Assembly (NCBI RefSeq): GCF_004698125.1 | Contig: NZ_ML214297.1 | Location: 1,584,881 to 1,648,880 of the forward strand | Reading direction: 5' to 3' | DNA: 64,000 nt | Source of the DNA: Halosimplex halophilum | Lineage (GTDB): Archaea; Halobacteriota; Halobacteria; Halobacteriales; Haloarculaceae | Shown here: positions 48,680-57,276 of the stretch, in pieces | Position numbering within the stretch: position 1 is the first letter of the stretch | Layout: each line of letters begins with the position of its first letter | Translations under genes and position numbers: made by a program | The notes under the pieces: model-generated | The model's input: only the letters and a program-made list of their open reading frames with translations | What the model was told of the DNA's origin: nothing | Database searches by the model: none

Positions 48680-51259
48680 TCACTCCTCGTCGAACCGCTC
48701 GGGGTCGGCGGCGGCCTGCGCGACGCGGACGGCGGCGACGTTCTCGTGGGCGTCGTGGACGCGGATCACGTCGGCGCCGCGCCCGGCGGCCAGCGCCGTC
48801 CCGGCGACCGTCTCGTCGAGCGCCCCCTCGCGGCCGCCCTCGGTGAGTTCGAACATCGACTTGCGGGAGTGACCGACGAGGACCGGACAGCCGAGCGCCG
48901 CGAGTTCGTCCAGCCGGCCCAGGAGTTCGAAGCTCTCGGCGGCGGACTTGCCGAAGCCCAGCCCGGGGTCGACGAGGATCTGCGAGCGGTCGAGGCCGGC
49001 CTTCTCCGCCAGCAGGACGCGCTCGGCCAGGTAGTCGATGACGTCGTCGACCACGTCGTCGTACTCGACGCTCGTTGTCGGGTCGACCGGCGCCTCGATG
49101 CTGTGCATGACGACCACGGGCACGTCGTGTTCGGCGGCGACCAGCCGCATCTCCGGGTCTTCGAGCCCGGACACGTCGTTCAGCAGGTCCGCGCCGGCGT
49201 CGAGCGCGGCACGGGCCACCTCGGCCTTGCGCGTGTCGATAGATATCATCGCGTCCAGATCCGAGACCGCCTCGATGACGGGGACGACGCGCGCTTTCTC
49301 CTCGTCGGCGGGGACGACCTCGCCGCCCGGCCGCGTCGACTCGCCGCCGATGTCGAGGATCTCGACGCCGGCCTCGACCATCCGCTCGGCGCGCTCGCGG
49401 GCGTCGGCGACGGTGTTGTACTCGCCGCCGTCGTGGAAGCTGTCGGGCGTGATGTTGAGGATGCCCATGACCGCGGTGCCGTCGGCCCACGGGTAGCCCC
49501 GCTCGGCGGCCGTCCGCTCGGCGTCGGGCGTCGGCGTCGCGGCGTTCGGCGTCGGCGACGCGTCGATCGCGGTCCGGATCTCGCCGGCCAGCGGCGTCAG
49601 GTCGTCCGAGCGCTCGGCCAGCGCGTCGGCGAGCCGTTCGAACTGGTCGCGGGTCGCCATCGCCACCGCGTCGACGCGCTCCTCGTCCTGGCCGGCCAGC
49701 GCCGGAAGGGCGACCTCGCCGCCCAGGGCCCGCAGTTCGGACTGCAGACGGCGGGCGCGGCGCGGCCGGAGTCGGGTCCGCAGGACGCGGTGGACGGCGT
49801 CGCCCGCAACGCCGCTCGCGTCGTCCGCCGGGACGTGCGCCCGCTCCAGCGCCGCCTCGGCGTCGGCCACCGAGTCCACGTCGAGCGGGACGGTGGGGCG
49901 CGACCAGCGGGTGCGCGCCTCGGCGACGGCGTACAGCGAGCCCGAGACGACGACTGCGTCGTCCGGGCCGGCGGCGTCGAGCGCGCGGTCGAGCGCGCCC
50001 GCGACCGGCTCGTGGGTCGTCACGTCGGCGCCGGTCTCCGCCTCGAACGCGCGGGCGACCACCTCGGCGGACTCGGCGCGGTCGTGGTCGGGCCGGCAGG
50101 CGACGACGCGACCGAGGTCGGCGCCGTCGAACGCCGCGGCGATCCCGCGGTGGTCCTTGTCGGTCATCGCGCCGACGACGAGGTGGGCCGCGTCGTAGTC
50201 GAAGGTAGAGAGCACCTCGGCGGTCGTCTCGCAGCCGCCGGGGTTGTGCGCGCCGTCGAGGACGACCAGCGGCTCCCGGTCCATCACCTCGAACCGCCCC
50301 GGCCAGTGGGCGTTGCGGAACCCTCGCTCGACGGCTTCGGTCGCCACGTCCGCGTCCAGCCGGTCGGCCACCTGCCGGACGAGCGCCGCCGCGACCCCGG
50401 CGTTGCGCGCCTGGTGAGCCCCCAGCAGCGGAAGGCGCGTATCGACGGTCCACACGTCGCCGTCGGCGTCGGTCCCCCTGTCCGCTCGGTCGCCGCCGTC
50501 CCCGCCGGCGACGGTGTCGGTCCCCTCGACCGTCACCGCCCCCTCCAGCCCCTCGCGACCGCCGTACTCGACGACGACGTCGGGGTCGTCGGGCTCCGTC
50601 CAGTCGGCGTCGGCCACGGTCACCACGTCGTCGACCTCCTCGCGGATCGCGGCCAGCGCGTCGCCGGTCGTCGCGGTCACGAGCGGCGCGCCGGCGGGCG
50701 CGACCCCCGACTTGTCGCGGGCGATCTCCGCGACCGTGTCGCCGAGCAGGTCGGTGTGCTCCAGCGTGACCGCGGTGACGGCGCTGGCGATCGGGTCGAC
50801 GACGCTCGTGGCGTCGAGCGTCCCGCCGATGCCGACTTCGAGGACGGCCACGTCCACGTCCTGGCGGTCGAACTCCCACAGCGCCATCGCGGTCAGCGTC
50901 TCGAAGAAGGTGGGCGAGTCGCCGTCGGTCGCCCGGTCGGTCGCGTACTCCCGGAACGACTCGACGAACTCCGTCACCGCCGACTCGGTCATCGGCCGGC
51001 CGTCGACGCGGACCCGCTCGCGCACGTCGTCGAGGTGCGGCGAGGTGTACAGCCCGACCGAGAGGCCCGCCTCCCGAAGCGCCCGCTCGACCATCCGGGC
51101 GGTGCTGCCCTTGCCGTTCGACCCCGCGACCTGGACGGGGACGAGTCGCTCGTGGGGGTCGCCGAGGTGGCCGAGCAGGTCCCGGGTCGGGTCCAGGCCC
51201 GGCCGCGGCGCGAACCGTCGCAGATCGAAGAGAAAGTCCGCCGCCTCGTGAAACTCCAT
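48680..51259 (-). CDS. folCP: Bifunctional folylpolyglutamate/dihydrofolate synthase - dihydropteroate synthase (FolC-FolP fusion)
   Basis: 859 residues. The FolC half (about 1-430) has the P-loop GSNGKGST near 46-53, YTSPHLDDVRERV, and VLDGAHNPGG. A connecting segment (about 430-590) has no recognised domain. FolP (about 597-859) begins GILNITPDSFHDGG and continues DIGGESTRPGG, VPVVVMHS, ILVDPGLGFGKSAAESFELL and GHSRKSMFEL, all core DHPS motifs that bind pABA and pterin pyrophosphate. The fusion is known in haloarchaea and encodes two steps of folate synthesis in one chain. The start is the ATG at 51259. Confidence 0.94.
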   Translation of the reverse strand: MEFHEAADFLFDLRRFAPRPGLDPTRDLLGHLGDPHERLVPVQVAGSNGKGSTARMVERALREAGLSVGLYTSPHLDDVRERVRVDGRPMTESAVTEFVESFREYATDRATDGDSPTFFETLTAMALWEFDRQDVDVAVLEVGIGGTLDATSVVDPIASAVTAVTLEHTDLLGDTVAEIARDKSGVAPAGAPLVTATTGDALAAIREEVDDVVTVADADWTEPDDPDVVVEYGGREGLEGAVTVEGTDTVAGGDGGDRADRGTDADGDVWTVDTRLPLLGAHQARNAGVAAALVRQVADRLDADVATEAVERGFRNAHWPGRFEVMDREPLVVLDGAHNPGGCETTAEVLSTFDYDAAHLVVGAMTDKDHRGIAAAFDGADLGRVVACRPDHDRAESAEVVARAFEAETGADVTTHEPVAGALDRALDAAGPDDAVVVSGSLYAVAEARTRWSRPTVPLDVDSVADAEAALERAHVPADDASGVAGDAVHRVLRTRLRPRRARRLQSELRALGGEVALPALAGQDEERVDAVAMATRDQFERLADALAERSDDLTPLAGEIRTAIDASPTPNAATPTPDAERTAAERGYPWADGTAVMGILNITPDSFHDGGEYNTVADARERAERMVEAGVEILDIGGESTRPGGEVVPADEEKARVVPVIEAVSDLDAMISIDTRKAEVARAALDAGADLLNDVSGLEDPEMRLVAAEHDVPVVVMHSIEAPVDPTTSVEYDDVVDDVIDYLAERVLLAEKAGLDRSQILVDPGLGFGKSAAESFELLGRLDELAALGCPVLVGHSRKSMFELTEGGREGALDETVAGTALAAGRGADVIRVHDAHENVAAVRVAQAAADPERFDEE

Positions 51260-51370
51260 GCCTCCCGGTTCCGGACGGGCGCGCTTTAGCCTAACGAACT
51301 GCGAAGTCTCCGGAACGTGACCGTCGACACGGTCGACACGGAACCGAGCGCCCGTAGCGCGGACGCCACA

Positions 51371-51697
51371 CTACAGCGACCGTCGCTCGACTTCGGGGTC
51401 GATACCGGCGGCGTCGAGGTCCATCCGGATGCGCTCTCGCAGCGGGCCCGGGACCGTCTCCCGGCCCACCGGGACCGCCGTCTCGCCGCCGCCCTCCGGG
51501 GGCACCTTCCAGTAGAGCACGCAGCCGCTCGGGGCGTAATACTCGACGCTGTAGCGGTCGCCCTCGCCCTCGTAGTGGACGCGGGCGGCCGCCCCCTCGA
51601 CGTGCCACCCCTCGCGCTCGGCGAGGCCGGCGAGCGGGTCGCGCTCCCCCTCGGCGTCCACCCGGTCTTCGCCGTCGCTCGCGCCGCCCTCACTCAT
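51371..51697 (-). CDS. Conserved haloarchaeal hypothetical protein
   Basis: 108 residues, acidic. The middle is beta-rich (GWHVEGAAARVHYEGEGDRYSVEYYAPSGCVLYWKVPPEG). No metal site, no membrane segment, no catalytic motif. The ATG at 51697 overlaps the last eight bases of the upstream gene (51690-52556), so translation is coupled. The function is unknown. Confidence 0.68.
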   Translation of the reverse strand: MSEGGASDGEDRVDAEGERDPLAGLAEREGWHVEGAAARVHYEGEGDRYSVEYYAPSGCVLYWKVPPEGGGETAVPVGRETVPGPLRERIRMDLDAAGIDPEVERRSL

Positions 51698-52556
51698 CGT
51701 CGCGGTCGTCGGCCGGTCCGTCGACGAGCGGGTCGTACTCGCGGTCCTCGCCGAACTTCCGGACGACCGCGGCGACCAGCGCGAGCGCGGCCAGCCCGAC
51801 CAGCGCGCCCACGTCCGAGTCGGCGGCCGGCCGTCCGACGGTGTCCGGTTCCCCGTCGTCGGCCTCGTCTTCGCCGTCGCCGGACACGTCGCTCTCGCCG
51901 CCCGACGCCGCGCGCTCGGCGTACCCGACCGTCTCGTCGACGGGGCGGTCGGCGAACTCCTCGCGGTCGTCGCGGTCCGGCGCCTTCGCCCGCCGGCGGG
52001 CCTCGGGGGCGTCGCCCGCGGCCGCGCCGGTGGTCGGCGGCGAGTCCGCCTCGTCGTCGCTCCCGAGCTTGTCGCTCGCGACGGACCTGGCCTTCCCGAG
52101 GTAGCGATAGGCGAGGAACGCGACGACCGCGAGGACGGCCAGCGCCGCAGTCGCCTTCAGCAGGACCGGCCGGAGCTTCGCCTTCCAGCCGCCGTCCTCG
52201 TCGTCCACGTCCTCCGCGCCGGGCGAGGGGACCGGGTCCGGCCCGTCCGGGCTCGGCGAGTCCCACGCGTCGCTGTCCCCGCTCGTCCCCACCGGGATCG
52301 ACCCGGACTCCGACCGGGTCGCCCCGTCACGGTCGCCCTCGCCGGACTCGACGGCGTCGTCGACCAGACCGGTCCCGACATCGGCTTCGGCGTCGTCCGC
52401 GACCGAGGGGTCGTCGGGCGAGTCCGCGCCGTGCTCGTCGTCCACGTCGCGGCCGCCGTCGGTGAGTTTCTCCAGGTCCTCGTCGGAGAGCAGTCCCTCG
52501 ATGAGCCCGCCGACCGGCGACTCGTCGAGGTCGATCCCCAGCAGCGTTCGTCCCAT
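51690..52556 (-). CDS. Acidic membrane-anchored hypothetical protein
   Basis: 288 residues. A short N-terminal helix (MGRTLLGIDLDESPVGGLIEGL) precedes a long Asp/Ser-rich linker (about 35-125), a membrane helix (about 137-155, LKATAALAVLAVVAFLAYRYLG), a second acidic stretch, and a second hydrophobic segment (VGALVGLAALALVAAVVRKFG, near 255-275). It is probably a two-pass membrane protein. The TATA-like AGTTATTTC near 52587 predicts initiation near 52561, supporting the ATG at 52556. No function recognised. Coupled to the gene downstream. Confidence 0.7.
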   Translation of the reverse strand: MGRTLLGIDLDESPVGGLIEGLLSDEDLEKLTDGGRDVDDEHGADSPDDPSVADDAEADVGTGLVDDAVESGEGDRDGATRSESGSIPVGTSGDSDAWDSPSPDGPDPVPSPGAEDVDDEDGGWKAKLRPVLLKATAALAVLAVVAFLAYRYLGKARSVASDKLGSDDEADSPPTTGAAAGDAPEARRRAKAPDRDDREEFADRPVDETVGYAERAASGGESDVSGDGEDEADDGEPDTVGRPAADSDVGALVGLAALALVAAVVRKFGEDREYDPLVDGPADDRDDE

Positions 52557-52677
52557 GTCTCCCCGTTGGGCCAGCCGCCGGAAATAACTGCGTGGTGTAG
52601 CCGGTCGCACGTCGCGGCCGGCCGCTCAGCCGCCGCCGCGAACCCGTAGCACGATACCGCTCTCCCCCGGCGCCCGC

Positions 52678-53229
52678 TCAGTTCCGCTCGCCGGTGCGGA
52701 GTTCGTCGTCGACGGCCGGGACGCGGTCGCGGTGGACGCCCTCCTCGTCGAGGACGATCCGCGTCCGCTCTTCGAGCTCCCACTCCGAGAGGCCGCCGTC
52801 GACGTAGCGCTCCTTCAGCCGCTCGATCCGGTCGTCGGCCCGGCGTTCGGGCGAGCGGGTGTCGAGATCGTCGACGAGAGCGGCGATCCCGAGGAGCCCC
52901 GCGAGCGGGTTCCGCTCGATCCGAGAGGCGATCAATCCGAGGCGCGTGCTCGCCGCACGACGCTTCGCCGCCGCGGCGGTCGAGACCCGCGCGACCGCAC
53001 CGACCGCCGCGACGACCGCGGCGGCGACGGTCAGCGGGAGGCCGAGGACGGTTCCGAGGGCGAACAGGGGGAGGAAGGTCCCGAGCGTCGACGCCGCGCC
53101 GACCTCCAGCGCGGCGAGGAGGAGCCACCCCGTCGCGCCGGCGAGCGAGACGGCCGACAGCGCGGCGAACGCGACCGTCAGCGCCGCCGCGGCCGGGACG
53201 TGGTCGCGAGCCCAGTGCGTCAGTTCCAT
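52678..53229 (-). CDS. Membrane protein with C-terminal SHOCT-like domain
   Basis: 183 residues. Two to three membrane segments (about 12-35, 42-62 and 66-85) are followed by a basic helix and a C-terminal SHOCT-like module (RIERLKERYVDGGLSEWELEERTRIVL), a short helical motif that mediates oligomerisation in many archaeal membrane proteins. The ATG at 53229 (MELTHWARDH) was chosen; the next ATG upstream adds eight Arg-rich residues. Function unknown. Confidence 0.72.
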   Translation of the reverse strand: MELTHWARDHVPAAAALTVAFAALSAVSLAGATGWLLLAALEVGAASTLGTFLPLFALGTVLGLPLTVAAAVVAAVGAVARVSTAAAAKRRAASTRLGLIASRIERNPLAGLLGIAALVDDLDTRSPERRADDRIERLKERYVDGGLSEWELEERTRIVLDEEGVHRDRVPAVDDELRTGERN

Positions 53230-53307
53230 GTCCCGACCACGACGCGGGCGCACCTAAGGCTCACGGCCGGGGTGCCGTCCGGGGGTCGCCCGAAAGCGTC
53301 GCGTGGG

Positions 53308-54390
53308 TCAGAGCTCGACGGCCTCGCGGGCCTCGGCGAGCAGCGCCTGCGGGTCGACGGCCTCGTCGCGCTCGCTGCTCTCGATGGCCGCCTCGACGAG
53401 CGCGACCGACTGGAGGTTCGACCGCACGTCCGTCGCCATCGGTTCGCCCGTATCGAGCCACTCGACGAACTGCTCGACGAGCCAGGTGTTGCCCCACGCG
53501 TCCTGCTCGTCCAGCGGGACCGGCTCGCCCTCGGCGTCGGTCGCGCCGACGACCGACTCCCGCTCCTGCTCGTAGGGGTAGCGTTCGATCTCGCGGTCGT
53601 CGAGCACGAGCGTCTCGTCGCGGCACTCCGCGCGGAGGTAGTCGCTGCCCCAGCCGTTCAGCGTCGTCGCGTTGGCCTTCGCGCCCTCCCAGGTCGCCCG
53701 CACGCCGTTCTCGAAGCGCATCTGGACGGTGGCCTGCACGTCGTCCTCGTACTCGGCCCACTCGGGGAGCCACGTGTCGGCGTAGAGCCGCTCGCACTTC
53801 GCGCCGGCCATGTCCGCGAGGTAATCGAGCTGGTGGACCGCGCCCTCCACGAGGAGGGGGTTGTCCATCTCGTGGCGGAACTCGCCCCACCGGCCGTAGG
53901 TGCGGGCGTTGCAGGTGAAGCGGCCGACGAGGTAGTCGAGCGGCCCGGGCTCGCCCGAGCGCAGGCGCCGGCGGACGGTCGTCTTGTCCCGGTCGAAGCG
54001 GTGGCTCATCGTCACGCCCATCTTCAGGCCCGCGCGGTCGACCTTCTCGGCGATGCGGACCGACGCTTCGAGGGTGTCGGCGATGGGTTTCTCCGAGAGG
54101 ACGTCCAGGTCGTGGTCGACCGCGGCGTCGACGACCTCCTCGTGGGCCCACGGCGGCGTCACAATGGTACAGAAGTCGGCGTCGTGCTCCGCGAAGGCGG
54201 TCTCGGCGTCGGTGTAGCAGTCGGCCGGGTTGAGCCCGAGGTGTTCGACGGCGTTGTCGTGAGCGTCGGGGTCCACGTCGACGGCGGCGACGACGTCTAT
54301 CAGCCCCTTCTCGACGTTCGGCGGCAGGAAGGTCTCGCACCAGCGGCCGCCCTGGCCGCCGGTCCCGACCTGGATCGCTCGGTAGGTCAT
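53308..54390 (-). CDS. Gfo/Idh/MocA-family sugar oxidoreductase
   Basis: 360 residues. N-terminal Rossmann GTGGQGG (9-15) with VAAVDVDPD following, and LSEKPIADT as the EKP motif whose Lys is catalytic. The C-terminal alpha/beta sheet domain carries HRFDRDKTTVRRRL and VEGAVHQLDYLADM, where the His is the usual second catalytic residue. These enzymes oxidise or reduce sugars, inositols or sugar nucleotides with NAD(P). The TATA-like GATTTACGG near 54416 predicts a leaderless start at the ATG at 54390. Specificity unknown. Confidence 0.88.
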   Translation of the reverse strand: MTYRAIQVGTGGQGGRWCETFLPPNVEKGLIDVVAAVDVDPDAHDNAVEHLGLNPADCYTDAETAFAEHDADFCTIVTPPWAHEEVVDAAVDHDLDVLSEKPIADTLEASVRIAEKVDRAGLKMGVTMSHRFDRDKTTVRRRLRSGEPGPLDYLVGRFTCNARTYGRWGEFRHEMDNPLLVEGAVHQLDYLADMAGAKCERLYADTWLPEWAEYEDDVQATVQMRFENGVRATWEGAKANATTLNGWGSDYLRAECRDETLVLDDREIERYPYEQERESVVGATDAEGEPVPLDEQDAWGNTWLVEQFVEWLDTGEPMATDVRSNLQSVALVEAAIESSERDEAVDPQALLAEAREAVEL

Positions 54391-54491
54391 GGCGTATCGC
54401 GCGCCCCACCGGACCGTAAATCGTCCGGTCGGGGAGAGTCCGACCGGCTCGGCCGTGCCGCGAGGCCGCCGACCGCGACCGGCGCAGCCGC

Positions 54492-55361
54492 TCAGTAGTC
54501 GTCGGGGTCCTTCGGCGTGTAGCTCGAACAGGCCCGGCCGTCGACCGTCGGGCTGTCGGTACACGACACGCTCGGCGCGTAGACGTGGCCCGTGACGGTC
54601 ACGCCGTCGAGGTCGACCTGGTTGGCGCTCCTGACCGACCCGTGGACAGTCGCGGTGTCGAGGTCCACGTCGGGGCCGCGCACGTCGCCCCAGATCTCCG
54701 CGCCGTCGACCGCGATGTCGTCGCCCGCCGTGACCGACCCGGTGACGTTCGAGTCGTCGATGTCGACGGACTGGTCCGCCGCGACCGGCCCGTAAACCGT
54801 CAGACCGCCGTTGTCGATGTCGATCCCGCCCGAGCCGCTTTCGACTCGACCGATGACCGTCCCGCCGGACTCCATGTCGATGTCTCCCGGGAGTATCACG
54901 TCACAGTGAACCACGGCGTATATGTCCACGGTCGTCTTGCCGTCGACGAACGAGCATCCCTCGTCCGCCTCCGGGACCCCCGGCTCGACCTCGAACTCCC
55001 GCAGGACGTAGCTCGCGCCGTGGTCGCCGAACCAGACGAGCTGCAGCCGCTCGTCGGTCGGGAAGACCGTCACCGAGTCGCCGGCCATGAGATCCCGGTT
55101 CGCCAGCGCGCGCTCGTCGGCCGCCCCGCGGAGTTCGACCCGCTCGCCGTCCAGCCGCTCGCCGTTCGTGAGCTCGAGCTCGTAGGCGGCCGGCCGGTCG
55201 ACCGGTTCGAGCTCCGTCGTCACCTCCGGGGCGGGCTCGTTGCGGTCGGTCGCGCCGAAGGCGACGTAGGCCGCGGCCGACGCCAGCAGGACGACTATCG
55301 CCACCAGCAGCACCGTCCCGATCACCGGCGAGAGCCCGCGGCGTGCCCGTCGACTGCGCAC
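54492..55361 (-). CDS. Type IV pilin-like protein with bactofilin-like beta-helix domain
   Basis: 289 residues. Starts with RSRRARRGLSPVIGTVLLVA and a hydrophobic helix, the class III signal of haloarchaeal pilins, to be cut by the prepilin peptidase. The helix ends near residue 36, then a beta domain (about 40-140) with one Cys pair. From about 158 to 262 there are repeating hexapeptide-like strands (DIDMESGG, GGIDIDNGGLTV, VDIDDSNVTGSV, VDLDTATVHGSV, VDLDGVTVTGHV), as in bactofilins and other polymer-forming proteins. The GTG at 55361 was chosen because the TATA-like GTTACTTTG near 55393 predicts initiation near 55367; a TTG at 55391 is possible but unlikely. Confidence 0.78.
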   Translation of the reverse strand: MRSRRARRGLSPVIGTVLLVAIVVLLASAAAYVAFGATDRNEPAPEVTTELEPVDRPAAYELELTNGERLDGERVELRGAADERALANRDLMAGDSVTVFPTDERLQLVWFGDHGASYVLREFEVEPGVPEADEGCSFVDGKTTVDIYAVVHCDVILPGDIDMESGGTVIGRVESGSGGIDIDNGGLTVYGPVAADQSVDIDDSNVTGSVTAGDDIAVDGAEIWGDVRGPDVDLDTATVHGSVRSANQVDLDGVTVTGHVYAPSVSCTDSPTVDGRACSSYTPKDPDDY

Positions 55362-55479
55362 GGCGGAATTACTCGACGCCCGACAGTTCAAAGTAACGAG
55401 TCGATTCGCGCTCGCTAGACGCCGGCGAACGGGTTCGGGACGGAGTCCCGAGCGGGAGCGGCGACCGCGAGGCGGTCGG

Positions 55480-57093
55480 TCAGTCGTGGCGGAAGGCGCG
55501 CTGGCCGGTCATGACCATCGCCATGTCGTGCTCGTCGGCGGCCTCGGTCACGATGTCGTCGTTCTTCGACCCGCCGGGCTGGATGACCGCCTCGACGCCC
55601 GCCTCGGCGGCCTTCTCGATGCCGTCCGGGAACGGGAAGAAGGCGTCGGAGGCCATGACGGCGCCCTCGGGGCTCTTGCCCTCGGCGTCCTTCCGGGCTT
55701 TCATGTCGGCGATCTCGACCGCGTCGACCCGGGAGACCTGCCCGGCGCCGACGCCGACGGTCTCGGTGCCCTTCGCGAAGACGATGGCGTTGGACTTGAC
55801 GTGCTTGATGGTCTGCCAGGCGAAGAGCATCGCCTCGACCTGCTCGTCGGTGGGCTCGCGCTCGGTGACCACTTCGAGGTCGTCGGGGGTCAGCGACTGG
55901 GTGTCCCGTTCCTGGACGAGGCGGCCGCCGACGAGCTTCTTCTCGGTGACGGTCTCTGTCACGTCGTACCGGTCGCTCACGTCGAGGACGCGGAGGTTGT
56001 CCTTCTCGAACAGCGTCTCCAGCGCGGCGTCGGTGTAGCCGGGGGCGACGACGACCTCCTTGAACGAGTCGATGATCTGCTCGGCAGTGGCCTCGTCGCA
56101 CTCGCGATTCAGGGCGACGATGCCGCCGAAGGCGCTCTTGGGGTCCGTGGCGAGCGCGTCGGCGTAGGCGTCGGCGAGCGTGTCGGCCGTGGCGCAGCCC
56201 GCCGGGTTGGTGTGTTTGATGACCGCGGCGGCCGGTTCGTCGAACTCCTTGATCAGGTTCAGGGCGCCGTCGGCGTCGTTGTAGTTGTTGTACGACAGGG
56301 CCTTGGCGCCCTCGTTGAGCTGGTCGGCGCCGACGACGCTGGCCTCGTCGACGGTGTTGTCGGCGTAGACCGCGGCGTCCTGATGGGGGTTCTCCCCGTA
56401 GCGCAGGTCGGCGGCGCGGTCCTCGGAACTGAACAGGCGGGCGGGCAGGTCGCCGCCGGTGTCGCTCTCCACCGAGACGGTGTTGGCCTCGTAGTCGACG
56501 GTCACGTCGCCGTCGGCGAACCACTTGACTGCGCGGGGATAGGCCCTGAACTCGCCCTCGTAGAGGACGCGGTCCTGGAGGTCTTCCTTCTCGTCGCCCT
56601 CGTAGACGGGGATCGGTTCCTGGGTGACGACGGGGCCGCCGTCGACCTCCGCCTCGATGATCTCGCCGTCCTCGTCGATGGCGTTGGTGACGACGTGGAC
56701 GGTGCAACCCACCACTTTCGCGCCGTAGTCGAGCGCGTCGCCCCACGCGTCCATGCCGGGGAACGAGGGGAGCAGCGACGGGTGGACGTTCAGCGTGGTC
56801 GGCGCCGCGTCGAGGAACGTGTCCGACAGCAGGCGCATGTAGCCGTCCAGGGTCACGAGGTCGAAGTCGTAGTCGGCGAGGGCGTCGAGGACCCGCTCCT
56901 CGTGGGCGCGACGGTCCTCGCCCTCGTCGCGCTCGACGACCTCCGTGGGGATACCGCGCTCGGCCGCCGCGTCGAGGACGGGCGCGTCGGCGTCGTTAGT
57001 CACGATTACGGAGAACTCCGCCCCTCCCGGGGCGCGGTCGGCGATGTTCAACAGGTTCCGCCCGCGGTTGCTGGCCATCCCTGCGAGTTTCAT
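55480..57093 (-). CDS. purNH: PurN-PurH fusion: GAR transformylase and AICAR transformylase
   Basis: 537 residues. The N-terminal domain (about 1-185) has the formyltransferase active site NVHPSLLPSFPG and a nucleotide-binding strand MKLAGMASNRGRNLLNI. The C-terminal domain (about 200-537) has the AICAR transformylase motifs KHTNPAGCA, YAGQ-like GAGQVSRVDAV and ASDAFFPFPDG. The IMP cyclohydrolase (MGS-like) domain of bacterial PurH is absent; archaea use a separate PurO. The two steps both take the formyl group from 10-formyl-THF. Start ATG 57093. It is divergent from purB. Confidence 0.93.
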   Translation of the reverse strand: MKLAGMASNRGRNLLNIADRAPGGAEFSVIVTNDADAPVLDAAAERGIPTEVVERDEGEDRRAHEERVLDALADYDFDLVTLDGYMRLLSDTFLDAAPTTLNVHPSLLPSFPGMDAWGDALDYGAKVVGCTVHVVTNAIDEDGEIIEAEVDGGPVVTQEPIPVYEGDEKEDLQDRVLYEGEFRAYPRAVKWFADGDVTVDYEANTVSVESDTGGDLPARLFSSEDRAADLRYGENPHQDAAVYADNTVDEASVVGADQLNEGAKALSYNNYNDADGALNLIKEFDEPAAAVIKHTNPAGCATADTLADAYADALATDPKSAFGGIVALNRECDEATAEQIIDSFKEVVVAPGYTDAALETLFEKDNLRVLDVSDRYDVTETVTEKKLVGGRLVQERDTQSLTPDDLEVVTEREPTDEQVEAMLFAWQTIKHVKSNAIVFAKGTETVGVGAGQVSRVDAVEIADMKARKDAEGKSPEGAVMASDAFFPFPDGIEKAAEAGVEAVIQPGGSKNDDIVTEAADEHDMAMVMTGQRAFRHD

Positions 57094-57276
57094 GTCCGAA
57101 GGGCGGTCGGGGCCGCGCAAAGTAGTTGCGAATGGCGTGAGACACAGTCGACACGGGCGACACAATCGCTCGGGCGCCGCCGCGCCCGAGCGATCCGCTG
57201 TGGCGATGGCGTCGGTCGACTCACCGTGCGACCGCCGACCGACACGCTCTTTGGCCGACTCGTCACACGGTCGACC

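Noticed and set aside
55486..57276. Extension of purB upstream over purNH
   Set aside because: The extra sequence is antisense to purNH and not lyase-like. The purB start at 57277 is preceded by its own TATA-like element.
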